Assembly (NCBI RefSeq): GCF_947179165.1
Contig: NC_077240.1
Location: 48,420,501 to 48,484,500, forward strand
Source: Solanum dulcamara
Lineage: Eukaryota > Streptophyta > Magnoliopsida > Solanales > Solanaceae
Length of the DNA stretch: 64,000 nt
Direction of reading: 5' to 3'
Position 1 is the first letter of the stretch, and every line of letters starts with the position of its first letter. Below, piece after piece: positions 58,226 through 64,000 of this stretch. The translations under genes were made by a program, and so were the position numbers. A model generated the notes under the pieces. It was not told the DNA's origin, made no database searches, and saw nothing but the letters and a program-made list of their open reading frames with translations.

Positions 58226-58960
58226 GACGGCCCTGTGAGGCACTGTTGGTATGTTCTGTGTGTAGGGTTTTTGAGATGGTAAGAAATATAGAGGAAACTC
58301 TGCCAAAATTTTCCTAAAAATGAAAAGAGAATGAGAGATGGGGTTGTAGTATGTCTTGAAAGGTCGTTACAGAAAATGATAAGATTTGACTAAACTACGA
58401 GTATGGCTAACCTCGAGGAATGAGTTAATTATTGACTAGACGGTAATAGTAACTAGGAGATCAATGGTGGTATGGTAGAAATGGACTTAGAAAAGACTTG
58501 TGATACTAAGAGATGCTTTAGAGAAGACTAGTAGATCTTGATAGATGAATATATGAAGGCACCGACTGAATTGATAAACAGGGAGAAATTATGATGAGTT
58601 ATAGCTAAAGAAGCAATGGTGTGATTGAGACAAGAGTACAAGGGAAAGAGAATTGTGATGGATATGAAGTATGAATAAAAAAACTCGTGAGATATTAAGA
58701 ATATTATGAAGGATAGCAAGCCTATACTTGACTAAAGGTTAAAATGTTGGCAACAGGGTTATTGGCTACTGATATTGTGACATACAAGTAGCACAAGAGA
58801 GAGGATAATAGATCTTTCCTATGGTAGAATATAAGAGAACTTAAGAGTAAGTAAAGAAATCGAAACAAGTATGAGATATTGCAGTAGAAAGAAATTTCCC
58901 ATGTAATTTGTATAAGATCTTGAGAAAGGTTTTTGGTTCACATTCGAGGACGAATGTTCT

Positions 58961-58973
58961 AAAGGGGGAAGGA
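58961..58973 (+). promoter_or_regulatory. Polypurine tract before LTR A2
   Basis: AAAGGGGGAAGGA directly before the TG of LTR A2, preceded by ATTCGAGGACGAATGTTCT, the usual text upstream of a gypsy 3' LTR. Confidence 0.85.
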
Positions 58974-59699
58974 TGTTATACCCTGTACTTTTGTACCTTG
59001 GAAGGTTTCTAAGTTACATAAGTTTCTTAAGCTCTTAAGTTTCTTGAAAGGCTCTTAAGATTCTTAGAAGTCACCATGTGAGCCGAATAATCCATGACGT
59101 CATCAAATAACTCTAAGGAAGGGAGAATGAGATACCCTATAATAGAGATGATTGGAAATAGGGTCGTAAGAATACGGAAGAAGTTGGAGACCTAATGATG
59201 AGTCGTAGGACTCAACTTACTTACTTAAGCTACCAACTTGGAAATCGTACATACTTAAGCTACTTGATTACATACCAAGCTTACGTAGCAAGGATTACAT
59301 AGGTTCGTAAAGTAAGATGAGATTACGAACCCACGAGGAGGAAAAGAAGGTGACACATGGCAGCATGGGAGAGTGCCACAGGGCAGCAGCTGAAGGTTCC
59401 ATGGGGAAGCAGCTGGAGCAAGGGGTGGGCCCCCACATTCCATGTGGCAGCTCATGGTTGGAGGAGGTGGTGTGTTGGCTTAATCAGGGCTTGACACGTT
59501 TCACCACTTAGGGGTTGACATGTGTCACCCCTAAAGTAGCCTATATATATATATATATATATATATATGTTTTATGACTATTATGGTCATTTTTATCCAA
59601 AAGAAGTCGTTCTTATCCAAGGAAATTTCTAGAAAAAAAAAGATAACAGAAACCTTAAGTTAGAGAGAAAGAGAGCTACGGATTTTGGGAGAAAAAAAG

Positions 59700-59793
59700 G
59701 TAAGTTCTTCAATTTAGTTCCATGAATTAATTATATAGGGTATACCATTAGGGTATAAAGGTGATAGTAATGTAAATTTATGGTTTGAAGCAG
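59700..59793 (+). other. Candidate 94-nt intron in LTR A2 leader
   Basis: Donor AAAAG|GTAAGTTC and acceptor TTTGAAGCAG, exactly as long as in A1 and A0. A second donor-like GGTAAGGC follows at 59886. Confidence 0.45.
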
Positions 59794-61413
59794 CGCCAAG
59801 AGGATAACAAATAGCCACGAAGTTTCAGCCGCACTAGGAGAAACTTTGAGGTGAGTTTTGGCAAGTTTTGGTGAGTTTCAGGCAAGGTAAGGCTTTGCCT
59901 TTAAAATTAGAGTTTATGATATTTTTATGAAGTATAATACATTTCTTAAAATGAGGCTGGAAGTGGAAAAATTATATAAGGATCCTTGACATTAGAAACA
60001 AACTAAATTGAAGTCGTTATAGTTAAATCGGAGTCGAGTTATGTGTTGTGATTGTGGTGATGCAACTTCAGCTGGGTTGATTGTATGTTGCAGGGATGGA
60101 AAGTGTTATAAAAGGGGTGTGGGTACTTCTGGTTTCATCCACCCGACCCTCCGTTTCATATTGTTAAAGGTTTTATGAAATAAAGGTTAAAAACTCTATT
60201 TTGGTATTGTAGTTTTGAGCTAGTTGTTTGAAGCTGTATTGAGAAATGTTGAGGCGATTTGATTGTATAGGTAGATGCTGGTTGTTGTTGGTAATATGGC
60301 TGCTAATATTAGAAGTTGGATAGGGTAAGTTATAGGGGCGATGCTGCCCGATTTCCGGCAACCTCGGAACTAGTAATAAACTAATCGAGGGAAGTGGATA
60401 AGGAAATAATTTCTATGGATACTTGGTTGTGGAGTTGGAGATGGAAAGTCAAAGGGTATTAACCTTAGTATTGCTTTCATGTCAAATAGGTTCAAAAGGC
60501 GACGAGGAGAACATGGTTAAGAGTAACCCATAAGAGGTATGTGAAGCTACCTTCTTTCTCTTGGCATGTTTTTGGCATAAGTATGTAAAGCTACCCTTCT
60601 TCTCTCTTGATATGTCTTTGACATCAGTTATGATGTTATGATGTAATGCTTATGGTACCGAGTCCCTTGATGGGCCAAGTAAGATATATATTACTATCTA
60701 AGGATCGGGCCGTATGTTCCACGGCACATATGTGTACGACGATAATATGAGGGGAAGTAGAGAGTATATAAAGCTTATCTCTTCTTTTCTCTTGGCATAT
60801 CTTAGTCATAAGTGGTTGGTATATGTACTGTGGGGATAATTTCATTCATATAACCCATAGTATGGTACGTAAATCTTATTCACTTCTTGATGTTAGAACT
60901 ACTGCGATAGTTGAGTTATTGTCTTGTAAGTCTTCTACATGACGAAAGGTAGTACACATAAAGCCTATCCCTTCCTTCTCTTGAAATGGCTTAATGTAAG
61001 TGAAGCGGTATGCGATATAAGTTAGATGTAATTCCATTTATAGGTTCTGGGTATAACTCATGGCTCGTACTCACTTCTGAATATTAATGTTCCTAAAGTA
61101 GTTGAACTACTACCCTCGAGCCTTTCATATGTTGGGTAGTAACTGGATACGCAAGCTCGTATTCCTAAGGGATCTAGGGAGATAAATATCTCTAATTGCG
61201 TAAGCTGTGTAGCATTATCTTGATGCACGTCTATGACTCCTGAGGCTCCACTTAATATGATCCCTAATGACCCTCAGAGGGTACTCAAGACAATTACTAC
61301 CCAGATCTTCAAGTGACGATTCACTTGGCTATTTCATATAGTCTCAGATAATGATTTAGCTTGTATATGGTTATACACTACTCTGCTCGTGCATATGGTT
61401 AATATATCTTCCA

Positions 61414-61705
61414 CCGAGTCCCTCAGAAAAAGGCCGGGTACGACCGAGTCCCATAAAGGGCCGGGTATGATATAAGATGATATAAGTATTCATCAAGTCC
61501 CATAAAGGGTCGAGTATGACCGAGTCCCATAAAGGGCCCGATATGACCGATTCCCATAAAGGGTTGGGTATGATATACGTATATGATGGTAAGATGACAT
61601 GATTATTGATTGGGTCCCATAAAGGTCTGGGTATGGTATATATACGCATATGATGACATAATGATACATTTGTAACAACGAGTCCCACAACGGGCTGGGT
61701 ACAGA
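61414..61705 (+). repeat. Degenerate GAGTCCCATAAAGGGCC motif array
   Basis: About eight copies of a motif of the form GAGTCCCATAAAGGGCCGGG, spaced irregularly by 25 to 60 bp with ATATGATG-type text between. A0 has related copies on the other strand at 30-345. Deleted in A1. Confidence 0.85.
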
Positions 61706-62364
61706 TTATAACACTAAGTTACATAACGTCCTTTTGGAAGATGCAGTTACTGTGATTTATTAATTGTTATACTTGTTCCCTGCATCCCTATGTAAACTGT
61801 GCGCTCCTTGTGGTATTTCATGTTTTACATTCTCAGTACACATATCGTTTTGACCTCCTCTTTCTGAGGGGGGGTTGCGTTTCATGCTCGCAGGTCCTGA
61901 TACACACTTTGGGGATCTGCCAGCATAGAAGTCCCACTCAGCAGTTTAGAGGCGCTCTATTGTGTTGGAGCCTAGATTTTGGTACTAACCATTAATGTAT
62001 ATATTTATTTATTCATGTGTACAGTGGGGCCTTGTCCCGCCTTATGTTACTGTTCTTACTCTTAGAGGTCTGTGGACATGTATATGGGTTGTATATGTAC
62101 GTGTGTATAGTTATGCCTACATGTCTTATATTTTAGGTCGTTCATTTTATCTTGGCAGCCTTATCGACTTATGCGTGTGTTCATTATGAAACGACCTTAC
62201 ATGTTACGATAGCCTCATCGGCTTATACGTTATGTTGCCTTATGCTGTCTGTTGGTACGTTATAACTCAAACAGGAGGCAAATTTACTTATAGTTACCAG
62301 AGGTACATGTAATTATCTAGTTCGAGCACTCATCATAGCCCGTGGGGTTGGGTCGTGACAGAAG

Positions 62365-62376
62365 TGGTATCAGAGC
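62365..62376 (+). promoter_or_regulatory. Primer binding site of family A
   Basis: TGGTATCAGAGC, exact complement of the initiator methionine tRNA 3' end, 4 nt after LTR A2. Confidence 0.92.
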
Positions 62377-63409
62377 AGTTTTGTCCTCGGAATGTCTACA
62401 GACTATGTCTAGTAGAGTCTTGTTTATCGATGTGTAGTGCACCACATCTATAAATAGGAGGCTACAGAACATTTAGGATGTTACCTTTCTTTCTTGTCTT
62501 AGATCGTGCGATAGAACTATCTATCAGGATAATCCCTCCCTAATAAATAGGATCAGGAGGCGTCAGCAAATGTGGTTATAGGTATATTCTCACTTTTCTT
62601 CTGAAATATATATGCATTGATATTGGGAGCCCTGTGTGGCAGTAATATGATATGGTATATATATATATATACATGTCGGCCCTGTGAGGCACTGTTGGTA
62701 TGTTCTGCGTGTAGGTTTTTTGAGATGGTAAGAAATATAGAGGAAACTCTGCCAAAATTTTCCTAAAAATAAAAAGAGAATGAGAGATGAGGTTGTAGTG
62801 TGTCTTGAAAGGTCATGACAGAAAATGATAAGATTTGACTAAACTACGAGTATGGCTAACCTCGAGTAATGAGTTAATTGCTGACTTGACGATAATAGTA
62901 AGTAGGAGATCAATGCTGGTATGGTACAAAGGGACTTAGAAAAGACTTGTGATACTAAGAGATGCTTTAGAGAAGACTAGTAGATCTTGATAGATGAATA
63001 TATTAAGGCATCGACTGAATTGATAAATAGGGAGAAATTATGACAAGTTATAGAAAAAGGAGTAATGGTGTGATTCAGACAAAAGTACAAGGGAAAGAGA
63101 ATTGTGACGGATATGAAGTATGAATAAAACAACTCGTGAGATATAAAGAATATTGTGAAGGATAGCAAGCCTATACTTGACTAAAGGTTAAAATGTTGGC
63201 AACAGGGTTATTGGCTACTGATATTGTGACATACAAGTAGCATAGAAGAAAGGATAAGAGATTTTTCATATGGTAGAATATAAGAGAACTTAAGAGTAAG
63301 TAAAGGAAGCGAAACAAGTATGAGATATTGCAATAGAAAGAAATTTCCCCTGTAATCTGTATAAAATCTTGAGAAAGGTTTTTGGTTCACATTTGAGGAC
63401 GACTGTTCT

Positions 63410-63423
63410 AAAGGAGGGAAGGA
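63410..63423 (+). promoter_or_regulatory. Polypurine tract before LTR A3
   Basis: AAAGGAGGGAAGGA directly before the TG of LTR A3; one G-to-A difference from the tract before A2. Confidence 0.85.
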
Positions 63424-64000
63424 TGTTATACCCCATACTTTTGTACCTTTCTTAAAAGTCTCTTAATCTTCTTATAAGTCACCATGCGAGCCGGATAATC
63501 CATGACGTCATCAAATAACTCTAAGAAAGGGAGAATGAGATACCCTATAATAGAGATGATTTAAAATAGGGTCGTAAGAATTCGAAAGAAGTTGGAGACC
63601 AAATAATAAGTCGTAGGACTCGACCTACTTACTTAAGCTACCAATTTGGAAATCTTACATACTTAAGCTACTTGAGTACATACCAAGCTTACATAGCAAG
63701 GAGTACATAGGTTCCTAAAGTAAGATGAGATTACGAACCCACGAGGGGGAAAAGAAGGTGACACGTGGCAGCATGGGAGAGTGCCACATGGCAGCAGCTG
63801 GAGGTGCCACGGGGAAGTAGCTGGAGCAAGGGGTAGGCCCCCATATGCCATGTGGCAGCTCATGGTTGGAGGAGGTGGTGTGTTGGCCCAATCAGGGCTA
63901 GACACGTGTCACCACTTAGGAGTTCACATGTTTCACCCCTAAAGTAGCCTCTATATATATATGTTTTATAACTTTTATGGTCATCTTTATCCAAAAGAAG
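63424..64000 (+). repeat. LTR A3, partial
   Basis: Starts TGTTATACCCCATAC and shows a small deletion right after (TTGTACC joins TTTCTTAAAAG). It then matches A1 and A2 to the window end, including the palindrome at 63502-63511 and the TATA-like run at 63952-63962. The remainder is outside the window. Confidence 0.9.

Larger units (their letters stand above)
57907..58973 (+). mobile_element. Family A internal region 1
   Basis: A 1067-bp region almost identical to 62361-63423, without gag-pol. Near 58090-58170 a short reading EASANVVIGIFS and then YALIDIGS resembles the gag end (EAPDVVTGI) and protease start (YALIDPGS-like) of gypsy elements. A TA microsatellite follows, then AT-rich text with no protein. 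It ends in the polypurine tract at 58961-58973. Confidence 0.8.
58974..62360 (+). repeat. LTR A2, complete (3387 bp)
   Basis: From TGTTATACCCTGTAC to GGTCGTGACA. It acts as the 3' LTR of the left unit (polypurine tract just before) and the 5' LTR of the right unit (primer binding site just after). It contains the ATGACGTCAT palindrome, a 27-nt TA run, a candidate 94-nt intron (59700-59793) and the GAGTCCCATAAAGGG array. Confidence 0.9.
62361..63423 (+). mobile_element. Family A internal region 2
   Basis: A 1063-bp region following LTR A2, nearly identical to internal region 1, with the same short gag-protease vestige near 62550-62630 (EASANVVIGIFS, YALIDIGS). The only other gypsy signals are the primer binding site at its start and the polypurine tract at its end. 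No open frame of significance. Confidence 0.8.
56136..64000 (+). mobile_element. Family A tandem array: LTR-internal-LTR-internal-LTR (partial)
   Basis: Three plus-strand LTR copies start with TGTTATACCC at 56136 (A1), 58974 (A2) and 63424 (A3, cut by the window end). Between them are two internal regions of 1067 and 1063 bp that are nearly identical. Only A2 is complete: 3387 bp to TGACA at 62360, followed by an exact primer binding site. A1 has lost about 1.57 kb between about 57745 and 57750 relative to A2 and also its 3' end with the primer binding site. There is no gag-pol, so it is a large non-autonomous element in tandem, sharing the middle LTR. No sequence other than short vestiges suggests proteins. 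Confidence 0.85.

Overview
The window is repeat-rich plant DNA with no intact host gene. It is AT-rich and built almost entirely from nested, decayed LTR retrotransposons. The readable proteins are Ty3/gypsy Gag, protease (PR), reverse transcriptase (RT), RNase H and integrase (INT) with a C-terminal chromodomain, the layout of Tekay/Del-type chromoviruses. Other fragments are a plant LINE ORF1 (DUF4283 type) and two copies of a putative plant transposon protein (PF20167 type). This mix suggests pericentromeric or gene-poor DNA of a dicot, probably Solanaceae; the family assignment is inference from protein style. I see no rRNA, tRNA, CRISPR array or plausible single-copy gene.

Layout, using my own family letters. 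1-2574: partial long LTR of family A (minus). 2870-3880: LINE ORF1 remnant (plus), fused to a gypsy pol fragment, element D (3882-4046). Element C1 (4047-15580, minus, two LTRs) is inserted in D, and C1's 3' LTR is itself interrupted by a solo family B LTR (5518-7558, duplication TCTAC). D resumes at 15581-17440. 17441-18837: decayed LTR-like DNA hit by a solo family C LTR (18843-20983, duplication AGGAG). 21420-22670: PF20167-like remnant. 24371-32338: element C3 (minus) with both LTRs truncated, abutting gypsy element E (32339-34665, minus), which abuts an oppositely oriented RNase H fragment F (34666-35370). 35384-38455: LTR-like block G. 38839-51345: family C LTR (C4, plus) split by full-length element B1 (40073-50679, duplication GTTAT). 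B1 carries an apparently perfect 1622-bp internal tandem duplication. 51346-56135: LTR-like DNA and a PF20167 pseudogene. 56136-64000: family A tandem array LTR-internal-LTR-internal-LTR with about 1.06-kb internal regions that encode almost nothing.

Every coding region carries stops or frameshifts, and several catalytic residues are lost (B1 protease Asp, B1 RT second Asp, C3 integrase Glu). Any mobility would need proteins from elsewhere. What stands out is the structure: a multi-layer insertion history, the tandem non-autonomous family A with a conserved candidate intron and promoter motifs in its long LTR, the internal duplication in B1, and a sequence module shared by LTR families that otherwise differ. 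I found no convincing new protein system. All identities and divergences were judged by eye.
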